Assembly (NCBI GenBank): GCA_039000515.1
Contig: JBCFYV010003508.1
Location: 46,275,265-46,339,264, forward strand
Length of the DNA stretch: 64,000 bases
Source of the DNA: Timema cristinae
Taxonomy: Eukaryota > Arthropoda > Insecta > Phasmatodea > Timematidae
Direction of reading: 5' to 3'
Each line of letters begins with the position of its first letter. Positions within the stretch are counted from its first letter, which is position 1. A program made the position numbers and the translations under genes. Below, one piece after another: positions 1-10,500 of the stretch. Under the pieces are notes generated by a model that had not been told where the DNA came from, ran no database searches, and saw only the letters and a program-made list of their open reading frames with translations.

Positions 1-414
1 CGTGGGTTGTTCTTAAAAACCGTGTATCATATTCTTGAATGTGATAAAGTGTAGAAGAGTGTAGGATTAGATTATTATTCTGCTTCTAGCTATTCTATTT
101 GATTCATTATTTTTTTGTTCTTTAATTCAACAGAAAAACGCTTGCAGTACTTTCAATGGAGAAAAATGTCCTCAATTGTCATCCAGAGATCAAGGAGAAA
201 ATTATTTAACTTTATGCGCAAATTAAAACAAGAAGAATGGATTTCATTTTTAAATGAATAAATCAAGCTTGAACTGTAACAATTTAAGTTAAAGTAAAAA
301 AGTTTTTTTTTTTTTTGTTAAGATTTTATCAAGTTCCTGAATAAATTTTCTTTTTATACATGTTTATTTTTTTCCTTTTACACAATTTTAAAACAAAGAC
401 TAAAATTTTCTGGA
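1..414. other. AT-rich sequence, nothing recognised
   Basis: No coding frame with a plausible product, no tRNA-like boxes and no clear repeat were found. The stretch may be the interior of the DNA element whose end lies at about 415-454, but its other end is not in the window. Confidence 0.4.
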
Positions 415-454
415 GCAGCACCCCCCACTAATTTTAGCCACGAGCCGCCACTGG
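415..454 (-). mobile_element. Terminal end of a hAT-like DNA element
   Basis: Read on the minus strand this begins CAGTGGCGGCTCGTGG followed by A-rich sequence. That form is typical of terminal inverted repeats of hAT-related non-autonomous elements. Only one end is visible, so class and boundaries are inferred. Confidence 0.35.
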
Positions 455-565
455 TACTGACGTTGCATCTATAAATAGTGAGGAGGAATCTTGCTCATCA
501 GATGACGACATTTCTTCCGTGCGCTTCCAGCTCACTCTTTTCGTTCTTGCGTACTCCCGTAGAAT

Positions 566-1565
566 GAATGTAAGAGAGACAAGGAATAATGGAGGCCATG
601 ACATGAACATTGAATGTAAGAGAGACTAGGAATAGTGGAGGCCATGACATGAATATTGAATGTAAGAGAGACTAGGAATAGTGGAGGCCATGACATGAAC
701 ATTGAATGTAAGAGAGACTAGGAATAGTGGAGGCCATGACATGGACATTGAATGTAAGAAAGACTAGGAATAGTGGAGGCCATGACATGAATATTGAATG
801 TAAGAGAGACTAGGAATAGTGGAGGCCATGACATGAACATTGAATGTAAGAGAGACTAGGAATAGTGTAGGCCATGACATGGACATTGAATGTAAGAGAG
901 ACTAGGAATAATGGAGGCCATGACATGGACATTGAATGTAAGAAAGACTAGGAATAGTGGAGGCCATGACATGGACATTGAATGTAAGAAAGACTAGGAA
1001 TAGTGTAGGCCATGACATGAATATTGAATGTAAGAGAGACTAGGAATAGTGTAGGCCATGACATGGACATTGAATGTAAGAGAGACTAGGAATAATGGAG
1101 GCCATGACATGAACATTGAATGTAAGAAAGACTAGGAATAGTGGAGGCCATGACATGGACATTGAATGTAAGAAAGACTAGGAATAGTGTAGGCCATGAC
1201 ATGAATATTGAATGTAAGAGAGACTAGGAATAGTGTAGGCCATGACATGGACATTGAATGTAAGAGAGACTAGGAATAATGGAGGCCATGACATGGACAT
1301 TGAATGTAAGAGAGACTAGGAATAATGGAGGCCATGACATGGACATTGAATGTAAGAAAGACTAGGAATAGTGGAGGCCATGACATGGACATTGAATGTA
1401 AGAAAGACTAGGAATAGTGGAGGCCATGACTTTAACATTGAATGTAAGAGAGACTAGGAATAATGGAGGCCATGACATGAATATTGAATGTAAGAGAGAC
1501 TAGGAATAGTGGAGGCCATGACATGAACATTGAATGTAAGAGAGACTAGGAATAGTGGAGGCCAT
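566..1565 (+). repeat. 46-bp tandem repeat, about 22 copies
   Basis: The unit contains GAATGTAAGAGAGACTAGGA and GTGGAGGCCATGACATG and recurs every 46 bp with few substitutions (gaacatt/gaatatt/ggacatt, gagaga/gaaaga, gtgg/atgg/gtag). The array runs directly into a LINE 3' fragment. The same unit occurs once, unexpanded, at about 33775-33817 in another LINE fragment, so the minisatellite was made from LINE coding sequence. Confidence 0.93.
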
Positions 1566-1905
1566 GGGAATGAAGTTTGTGAGGAGCATGTTAGCTGTCA
1601 TGAGGAGAAACAAGATTAGCAATGAAGTTATCCGGGAAAGAATTGAGGTTCAGCGAGTTCATGAGATAGTAGAGGAAGCAAGACTGAGATGGTATGGACA
1701 TGTAATGAGGATGTTGGAGTACATGAGATAGTAGAGAAATGGGAGGAGCAAATAAAATAAAGTGTGCAAGTGAGAGGAGAAGAATGGAACAATTAAAGGA
1801 GGACGAATGGTAGAAGGATAGATGAGATGGAGATATTTTACTAAACTGATCCGACCACAGGCTGGAAAACAGTTGTTGTTGTTGATGATGATGATGATAA
1901 TACTC
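1566..1905 (+). mobile_element. LINE (non-LTR retrotransposon) 3' end, family L
   Basis: A conceptual read gives the C-terminal part of an arthropod LINE ORF2: a NEVIRERIEV-like stretch followed by EEARLRWYGHVMRM, a motif found near the end of many LINE reverse transcriptase proteins. The element ends in CACAGGCTGGAAAACAGT and a TTG/ATG microsatellite tail. It is 5'-truncated and frameshifted. Related 3' ends lie at about 10125-10290, 16130-16300, 33775-34275 and 38703-38808. Confidence 0.75.
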
Positions 1906-2354
1906 CCGGATAGTAGAGGTAGGAAAGCTCAAAGCGGATTGAAGAAGTAAGAACGCACGAGTCGCCGCAGTGAGTGGGAGATCAGGAGTTGGGAGGAGGG
2001 TGGGGAACCCAACAGAACTCCAGGATATCGTGCGAGATGCATCTAAAGGTTACAAATAATTATAGTTTTACGATTATGTGGGAATTTTTGTGGGGGTAAA
2101 AGATTCTGCCCATCTCTTATTTGATCAATTAGCATTGATTGTAGTTTGTAAATAATTCCTCTCTTTCCCCAAATAGGCCTATAATTACACCTCAATTTTT
2201 CTTTGGTAATTAAAAAAATTACTATTTTATATGTACATTTAAAAACCATTTGATAAGCTAAAATACTCCATGTTATTGAAAATACACAAGTTTTTTTTAA
2301 TGATTTTAAGGATGTTTATAATCTCTGACTAAACGTAAATTTTCGTTTGGTTTG
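1906..2354. other. Intergenic, nothing recognised
   Basis: AT-rich sequence with short non-conserved frames only. Confidence 0.4.
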
Positions 2355-2359
2355 TAAAT

Positions 2360-2530
2360 GGTAGAGTTATCGGAGTTCAAATCCCGGTCGCTTGCACCGA
2401 GGGAGGTTAACTAACCAGCCTCCTACCTCCACAAAATGTGTTTCTTTAAACTCTACCTTCCCCACCCATTATAAATCATCTTGATTTTTAGTCTTAAGGG
2501 CCAGTAAGACGAGATAAAAATTATTTTTGA
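2360..2530 (+). mobile_element. tRNA-derived SINE fragment
   Basis: A B-box-like GGAGTTCAAATCCCGGTC is followed by a pyrimidine-rich body and a segment (TTAAGGGCCAGTAAGACG) ending in an A-rich tail. The 5' A-box region is degenerate. No identical partner was found in the window. Confidence 0.4.
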
Positions 2531-2830
2531 ATTTTTTTCTAACCTATTATTTTATAAACAAAACAAATTAGTTTGTAGATTGTGTAGGCCTACTCAGCAG
2601 CTCGTGTCTGCATTTTTTAAATATCTCGATTTTTGAGAGTTACTATTTTTTTTTGCATTACTAATCGGAAGGGACATGACATCCAGTTCTGTCCCCTGTA
2701 TGTAGACTATCCGCAGCTCTGTGGTACAGAACATTGACCAGGGTATACCATACACGTCGTAATCGCAATGAGATGAAGTGATGATAGTGATTATGGAGGT
2801 GTGAGCCAATAGGAGTCTCCCTAACTTAAA

Positions 2831-2965
2831 CCTAGTTTACCAACCCCTGGCGACCGTTGGGATAATTCTCATTAAGAGAAAAATACCCAAAGTACCAGCC
2901 GGGATCGAACCTAGGACACCCCCTAGGTTCATTGTCAGATGCACTGACCACGAGGCCGGATACGG
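2831..2965 (-). mobile_element. tRNA-derived SINE fragment
   Basis: The minus strand reads as a tRNA-like head (GGCCTCGTGGTCAGTGCATC) and a B-box (CCTAGGTTCGATCCCGGC), followed by GGTACTTTGGGTATTT-type body sequence. This is the arrangement of a tRNA-derived SINE. Confidence 0.55.
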
Positions 2966-3249
2966 GTAGTATTGAAACTACACCTTGCTCCTCATACGTT
3001 TATTTTTTTTCAATTGTAAGAACAGATTTTTTTTTATCGTTAAGCACGCTTTATTTTGTAACTAATGTGTACCACTTAAAATCAAAAAAGCTGTATTCTC
3101 CCCCGTATTAACTCTACATAAAAAGGAGTGATGCTCTTGTGAAGGCTGCCACATGATACAGGTAGAAGGACCTATGACGTCACACCAACCATTGGGACAA
3201 TCAGAAGCGTCAGATAGGTGTCAGGGGGAAGGCCGTTGTTTTTCAGGGG

Positions 3250-4560
3250 TGATTTTATGTTTACTAACCCTCCTTCTTCCTAATCTCTCTTTACCTCAAC
3301 CTTGCCTTTTATGACGTTGTACCAAAGAATCACATCTGAAATGGATCTCTTCTCACCAACTCTTCTGAGGATTTCTTCATTTGTCATCCTGTCTGTACAC
3401 CTGATCTTCTCAAGTCTTAACCAGCAGCACATTTCAAAACTCTCCAAATATTTCTTTTTCATATTTCTAAGAATCCAAGTTTATGCCTCATACAGTGTAA
3501 TGCTCCAGTTGTAGCATTTCAACAGTTTCTTCCTCAGTCCAAAACTCAACTTGCTAGTGAGTAGTAATCTCTTCTTGTTAAAAGATTCCTTTGCCATGGC
3601 GACCCTCTACCTAATTTCCTTGGTAAAGTAGGTATCCTTTGTCGGCACAGACTTCCCAGGTACTTGAACTGCCCAATGCTTTCCAACTCCTTGTTTCCAA
3701 TTTTGACTTTTAATGGCTCTTCATTTTTTGAAATCCTAACTAATTTTGACTTCTCAGTGTTGATATCCATTCCATATCTTCTCTCTGTCTCTACCAGTTG
3801 GTCCATCATTTCCTGCAACTCTTCTTTATTTATTGCCAGAAATGTTAGATAATCTTTCTATTTTACTGTGTTGATGACGCGTCCTTCTATATAGAAATTG
3901 TCACGTCCGTCAAGGGTTTCCCTGACCAGCGAATCTTCATACGCGTTGAACAGACTAGGTGACAAACATCAACCCTGCCTCACTCCTCGTCCTTTTTCTA
4001 CGCTGTTGATCATTTAGCCTCACTTTCACTTACTGCCACAGATACAGGTTTGAAATCAGCCTTCCATCCCTCCAAGTAATGCTGATCTTCTTGAATATTT
4101 CCACCAGTTTCTTTCACTTCACTCTGTCCACTCTATCAATAACCTTTTGCCAGTCGGTGAAACAAATGCAGACAAAAACCATTCTTAGCATCTCGATGAC
4201 ATCTGTGGTTCCGTTTCCGAATCCAAATTGGTCTTCTACCATTGAACTTTCTATTTTCTGTTCCAATCGCCCGTTGGGTGTTCTTGTCTCGATTTTCCCC
4301 ACATGAGAAATGAGACCGATGGTTATGCGCTCACTGCATTTCTTGTCTTGTTTCTTTTTCTTTAATGCCATCATGGCTACGTCTAGGAATTCCTTGGGCC
4401 ATTTTGCTGTTTCATAGGTCGTAATTATAAGTTTTTTTAAAGCCATTAATCTGTTATTTACCAGTTCCTTCAGCAGGTCAGCTGGTATGTCGTCATTTCC
4501 AGCAGATCCCCTTCTTCGCACACTCTTTAAAATGCTCGGTCATGTTTCGTATTCCTCTAC
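3250..4560 (-). pseudogene. Degenerate LINE reverse transcriptase (family R)
   Basis: Three minus-strand frames read in order as one non-LTR retrotransposon ORF2. At about 4521-4114 is the RT N-terminal part (GNDDIPADLLKEL, WPKEFLDVAMMALKKK, EDQFGFGNGT, DWQK). At about 3818-3546 is a later block (GMDINTEKSKLVRISK, FKYLGSL). At about 3462-3280 is the C-terminal part ([35 protein letters not shown]). The catalytic YADD-type segment between the first two blocks is not readable in one frame. Frameshifts, stops and gaps show a dead copy. It is a different LINE family from the CACAGGCTGG-tailed fragments, and the same family as the fragment at about 24872-26290. Confidence 0.85.
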
Positions 4561-4710
4561 CTCGTCTTCTGTTTCCATCTCAATGTATAATACCATAAAT
4601 AAATCAAAACATTGCTTCAAAAGAGTTTAAACAACTTTTTTCCCCTTTTTGAGTGTACAAAAGCATAATACGTGTACTTAATTTGTAAAATATTTGAAAA
4701 TAATCCTGGA

Positions 4711-4830
4711 CGAATCCTGGATAGCTCAGTGGTAAGAGCATTGGCGTTCTAAGCCGAAGGTCCCGGGTTCGATTCCGGTGTCCAGGTGTCATTTTTCATT
4801 TTATCAAAATGTATTGTGTTACTAACAAAT
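4711..4830 (+). mobile_element. Small tRNA-like SINE (family E)
   Basis: A tRNA-like head at 4715-4790 has an A-box (TAGCTCAGTGGTAAGAGCA), a paired anticodon stem TTGGC/GCCGA around loop GTTCTAA (formal anticodon TCT), a B-box (GGGTTCGATTCC) and an acceptor-like CCTGGA/TCCAGG pair. The T-stem does not pair fully (one C appears lost). It is followed by GTGTCATTTTTCATTTTAT, also found after the tRNA-like head at about 28190-28300 on the minus strand. The shared downstream sequence argues for a SINE rather than a functional tRNA-Arg gene. Confidence 0.55.
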
Positions 4831-5002
4831 CTTTAAAGAAAAGCTTTTTAAAAAATATATATTTTAGAAGTGTATTTAAAATCAAAACGTGGAATCCTTG
4901 CAAAAGCCAATAACAAGCGCTCATTGTATAGCCATCTATCTCTCTAAAAGATTATGTAAACTAAGGTAAAATGGCATCAAACTGTTTCTATTGCAATGAA
5001 GA

Positions 5003-5103
5003 TAGAAGGGTAAGGCCTACACACCAGAAAACTGAAGGCCTCAAAGTTTTAGCTTGGAACGTTGAGGCCTACAATTTTCTGGTGTGTAGGCCTTACCCTT
5101 CTA
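5003..5103. repeat. Perfect 28-bp inverted repeat (foldback)
   Basis: Arms 5004-5031 and 5075-5102 are exact reverse complements (arm starts AGAAGGGTAAGGCCTACACA). The loop holds a second pairing, GGCCTCAA at 5037-5044 with TTGAGGCC at 5062-5069, giving a nested hairpin. It lies about 370 bp upstream of the flotillin start codon. A longer diverged relative is at 29794-30003. Confidence 0.9.
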
Positions 5104-5421
5104 GCTTCCTTACAATGTATAATCCAAACCATTATGGAAATACTCTCGAGTCTTAACTATGAATAAAATATTCACCCAGACACATAGTTTCCTTAAAAAT
5201 AAATCCATAACTAAATTTACTTGAACTCATTAATTTTTTTAATGAAAATAAATAAAGAAAACTAAATTCGAACTTGATGGGTATTATTTGGAGCATAAAT
5301 GGCTGCCGGACTTGTCTGCGTACTGTTATGGATTCAACACTTGTCAGTGTTTGTAATATAAATTGCCTTCTTTAACTTCTGCTTTTGTTAGCTGCCATTT
5401 AATAGTAGAATTATTTTGCAG
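5104..5421. other. Flotillin upstream region
   Basis: No TATA box or strong promoter signature is clear. An acceptor-like TTATTTTGCAG ends at about 5421, so the first coding exon may be preceded by a non-coding exon further upstream. The transcription start is not determined. Confidence 0.3.
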
Positions 5422-5471
5422 CTGTAGATATTATATCTATTACCATTGTGATAACACGCCAAAAGGACGAA

Positions 5472-5523
5472 ATGACGTGGGGTTTTGTCACCTGCGGTCC
5501 AAATGAAGCTCTTGTAGTTTCAG
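5472..5523 (+). CDS. Flo1: Flotillin-1 exon 1
   Basis: Start codon 5472-5474; encodes [17 protein letters not shown] plus the first base of a Gly codon. Donor GTATGT at 5524. Confidence 0.95.
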
Positions 5524-7496
5524 GTATGTAAATAATAGAATCCTAAAATAAGGGGGGAGTGGCATTTCTTCAGCAATGTATAAACAAGTCCAACCTCTGT
5601 TTTAAAATTAAATTAAATTAAATTAAATTACTAATTACTTAAACCTTCCATTTATCTCTGTACTAAGAGTTAATAGTCACTAATTTTTTTTAATTGTGGA
5701 TTTTTTCATAATTTTAGAGCTATTTATTACCGGAATTACAACATATTGGTCGCGTCTTTCAATTGAAATTAACCCATAAAATAATTAGCTAATTAAGTGC
5801 ATACCAGATTTACAAAAGATCGTCTTGTCCGCTATTTTCAAACAGATAATCATTTTATAGAGAGAGACAGAATTTATCCAATCAGTACCAGACCTAAACA
5901 AAGTTAATGTGCCAAAATTTCCCCTTTAAATCTCTGACAAGAGTTATGCAATCTTAAGTATTTGATGTATTAACTTTTTTTTTTTTCAATACCGTGCCTT
6001 ACTACCTGTTCGTCATTTGCATATGTACAGTCGGCCTACTAATTAGTTTAGGGACAAGTAAAGTTGAATTGAGATGAAGTGAGTATTTGTGTGGAGGGAG
6101 AGTGAAAAAACCATTTAGGGAAAACAACCCTTAGTACACCCGACCGAGATTCGAACCTCGGTCTCCGTGTTATCGGCAGTCTAATCTATTGTGAGAGTGA
6201 CGCCTTAGACCATACGACCACCGAATCAGGGTTATTGACTTGTCAGATGAGGCCTTGTAATAATTGCTATTGTCTAGTTGAGTGTATAAACAAACTTTCT
6301 CATACTATCCGCATAAAGTTTAACCTGTTCGGTTCTTTGAGTGCATTGTAAACAATTCGAACCAATTCTTAGTTGGGAACAAAGGATGAAAAATAAAGTG
6401 TACGACATATCATAATGTTATGTGTGGGTAATCCTAAATATTCGTGAAGATTAAAGCTAAGATGTTTTTTCCTTTCGATTTCATCCAACAATAGCAAATA
6501 GCCTGCCATGGTGAAAAAAATATGCTTAGTTCTAATATTGTTAGTTCACCATTCAATTAAAAAAAATGGATCATTATGCACATTTAAAAGGCCACCAAGT
6601 AAATTTTGTGAAAATTTTCAATTTATTTTTTTGCTTTACATGTATTTTCTATTAAAAATGGTGACATTTAACTTAAAACATGTTTTGATAGTAAGTTAAT
6701 ATGATCTGGCTTTAACACACTTTACAAAATCGTGGTGTGTACAACCATTATTAATCCTAATTATAATGAATATCGAGTCTAAAATATATTTTCCATCAAA
6801 ATTTTAAATGAATGTATTTACTAATTATGTCACCCCGCCTCGGTGGCGTAGTTGGCTAACGCACTTGTCGTGTTGAGCTCTACTGCTGAGGACGGGGAGA
6901 TCGAGGTTCGAATCTCGGTCGGGTGAACTGGGGTGGTTTTTCCTAAATGGTTTTCCACTCTCCCTCCACACAAATGCGGGCTCACTTCCTCTAATTCAAC
7001 CTTCCCAATTCCTAATCCATTAACGTAATTAGTACTTAAAGCGTATAACCCGAACGGGTAGTAAGACGCGGTGCTAAATATTATTATTATTATACTAATT
7101 ATGTTGCATATTAAAACAAATAATTTCTTTTTCAGGATGTTGCTACAACAAGCCACTTTTAGTTCCAGGAGGGAGGGCTTTTGTGTGGCCCAACATACAG
7201 TGTGTGCAAAGGTAATACAGCCCGACTCTGTAATAACAATCTGACTATCATCGTCGTCACGTACAGTTTACTGTCACTGGCGGGATCTCGCTTGAACATG
7301 AGTTTCCATTTACTCCTGTCCTCACACCACCTTCTTCCTCCACACTCCTCTGCAATCCCTTTATCCACCTATCTCTGCGTCTTCCTCTTGACCTCCTTCT
7401 TGCCATCTTCGCTTAGAGCACCCTCCCTTCTTCCATCCTCTTCACACGTCCATACTATTTTACTCTTACCTCCTCCTGCCTACCCTGCAAAGATTC

Positions 7497-7532
<36 letters not shown>

Positions 7533-10500
7533 CCTCTCTCTCACCCTGTCCCTAACCTGTATCCTGCTCTTATCCCTGTCCTTCGTCCCAGGTTTCTGAT
7601 GCATACTGCATCATTGGGACATAGTACGCCCTGTACATCGGTCCGTCGCACTTCTCTACTCCAGACCAGATTTGGTACAGGTCCTCCACTTGTCTCCTTC
7701 TCACAGTTCTGGAAATACTTCTTTCTCAAATGCTTCTCACCACCGAGAAGTTGTGAAACTTCTGTGAGTTCCCTCTCACTCTCACCTTTATATCGGACTA
7801 GATGTCATAACTGGGTCTGATAGAAAATTAAAGGTTTCAGATAGTGACAAAATTTGATTTTAAGATTTTTGTCTTGTTGTCAGGGATGTAGTTAATGAAT
7901 TAAAGTAAACAAGAATTATAACTTTTTATTTTTTTACTTTACATCCATTACTGTTTCCAGCCTGTGGTCAACTTTTTATCCAAGGCATATATTTTCCACT
8001 ACCGGCCTGTCGTAGCTTCATATGTCTTATAATCTAACTTAAGACTAGTACAGGCACAACACCAGTCCTCGTCCGTTAATTTATCAACGTGAAAGGGTAA
8101 ACCCACATTTTACCAATGATACATTTTTTGGCCATGCCTGGAATCGAACCCGGGACCCTTAGCTCAGTAGGCAGACACACTACTGACTTAGCTAAGGTGT
8201 CGGATGGAATTGTAACTATGAAAATAATTTTTACTTTTCAATTTGTGACTGTATAATATTTATATGTTAATCATGTTAATTAATGGATTTTTTTATATAT
8301 ATTTTTTTTTGCATTTATTTAAAAGAGATGTTCATTAATCAAGTGATGCTGACTGTAGCCTCCTTCATCAACCTCTAATGCATGTTCATGTCAGCAGAAT
8401 TCCCCTACTCTCCTAACTCTGGATACTCGCAAATGGTGACTTTATTCTTTATGTTTAATTCTATTTCTAGGATTTCTTTAAACACAATGACACTCCAGGT
8501 TGAGAGCCCGACTGTTTACACGAGCCAGGGTGTTCCAATCTCTGTCACAGGGATTGCACAAGTATGTTTCTTTTAAATAATAGGTATATTTGTTTACGCT
8601 GGCATCATGATCAATTTAACCTTAATTCAACATAACTTAGTGGCAGGGTTGTGGAGTCGCAAGCAATTTTGGATGGAATACGAGTCGATATAAATGTACC
8701 GACTCTGGCTTCAAAATAACAATAAAAATACCCGATAAAAATGTATGGTAACTATATCATTATTTTTTCTTATTCTTTACGACTAATATTTGTAATTTTA
8801 TAAATTTGTAAATTGTAATTGTAAATTTATTTAAATATACATTCGTAATGTCAAAGAAGATTCCCATAAAGTAATCTATTTTTGAGCATTTAACTTGTGT
8901 AAATTTGTTATTACTAATTAATATACCTTCACCATTTATGAATGTGTCGGGAGGTGGACAGAAAAATAAAAGCGTCGAAGGCTTGACGTATCCCCTCCAC
9001 AGCCCTGTTTAGCGGTTCTCCTCATATCATTAAATGGGGGTCACTATGATGCCCTCAGATTAACATTAGCATAGCGTTCATCTAACATATGAGCTGTTTA
9101 TGGGTCACATCACGTTAAGATACCACATGTTATTTTCAGCAGCAACATCAACAAGGCTATTTAGTACTTCCTTTGTTTCATATGGTATGCAGACACCTTC
9201 TTTGGTATAGTTGCAAACACCATGATGTCCATGCCTCTTCTTTCTACACTTTATTTTGAGTTCCATTTTTATTGAACAATCTGTTTTCAAACAATCCAAA
9301 TTAATTGGCTGTCTTTTGATCATGTTGTTACATTATGTAAATGTTAATTTGATTGTGATCCTGGCATTATGACAGATTTACAGATAGACAGTATATAAAA
9401 ATGTATTAAAATATATTATATAAATACAAAGAGAAACAAAGTATATTTATATACACAAAATCATAAATACCACACTGAAAATATTCACCCATGTACCCTC
9501 AGTTTACCCTGAAAGGTCCTAGCTTAGCTGATTGCAATGCAATCCTGTCTTATAAGCCGAACCAAACATATAACATATATGTTTTGAATGTAGGTGAAAA
9601 TTCAGGGGCAAAATGAAGAAATGCTTCTGGCTGCGTGTGAACAGTTTCTGGGAAAGTCTGAAACTGAAATTCAACACATAGCTCTCGTAACATTGGAAGG
9701 TCATCAAAGAGCTATAATGGGCAGTATGACTGTCGAGGTAATTTATTTGATACTGGTTTTAGATATAAATATTTTCATAGCATATTAAACAGAAATTCCA
9801 CTCGCTTAAGAATCATACAAGTCTATGTTTTGGTTTTCTAATCAAAAATATTGGTTTAGTTATTCTTCCTAAACATTTATTATTAGTCAAATTAATGTGC
9901 AGAAATCAGATTCGTTGATAAATAAATTTGAAAAAGCTGTTCTCTTGATAGGTGTATATTACAAATTAAAAAAAAAATGTTGCTAAGTGTTCTTACAGTA
10001 AAAGAGACCTTGTTTTTCAATTTGTTTTAATAATCCTCCTCCAAAGTGAACATTTTGTAGTCAAAGCTAAAGATTGGTTTTTTGACCACACACCAAAAGA
10101 TGAGTAATTTTTTTTAACTCGCCATCAACTGTTTCCAACTTGTCGCCGTCTCAATTTAGTAAAATGCCTTCGTCTACATCTTTCCTTCCACCATTTTACT
10201 CTTTTAACAGCTTCCATTCTACTTTTCTCTCTCAACACTTTCTGTTATCTACACCCTCCATCTCTTTCTTGGCCTCCTTTGCGGTCTTTTTCTTAACAAA
10301 ATTTGATTTGTATGAAATTTTTTACATTTATTTAGGAGATCTACAAAGACCGTAAGAAGTTCAGCAAACAGGTGTTTGAAGTAGCATCGTCCGACTTGGT
10401 GAACATGGGAATTACTGTCGTATCATACACCTTGAAAGATATCAGAGATGAAGAGGTAAGATTTCCACCTGACAACCAATCGCATTATCAATAGTGCCCT

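Noticed and set aside
1591..1932. 113-codon minus-strand frame
   Set aside because: Antisense of a LINE 3' fragment ending in a trinucleotide tail.
3546..3818. Functional reverse transcriptase gene
   Set aside because: The surrounding LINE copy is split by stops and frame changes and lacks a readable catalytic block.
4715..4790. tRNA-Arg(TCT) gene
   Set aside because: The T-stem does not pair fully and the flank is shared with another tRNA-like copy, which fits a SINE or pseudogene better. Not excluded outright.
7181..7820. Possible second gene or LINE in flotillin intron 2
   Set aside because: Pyrimidine-rich sequence gives open frames with low-complexity composition; the LINE resemblance is too weak to support.
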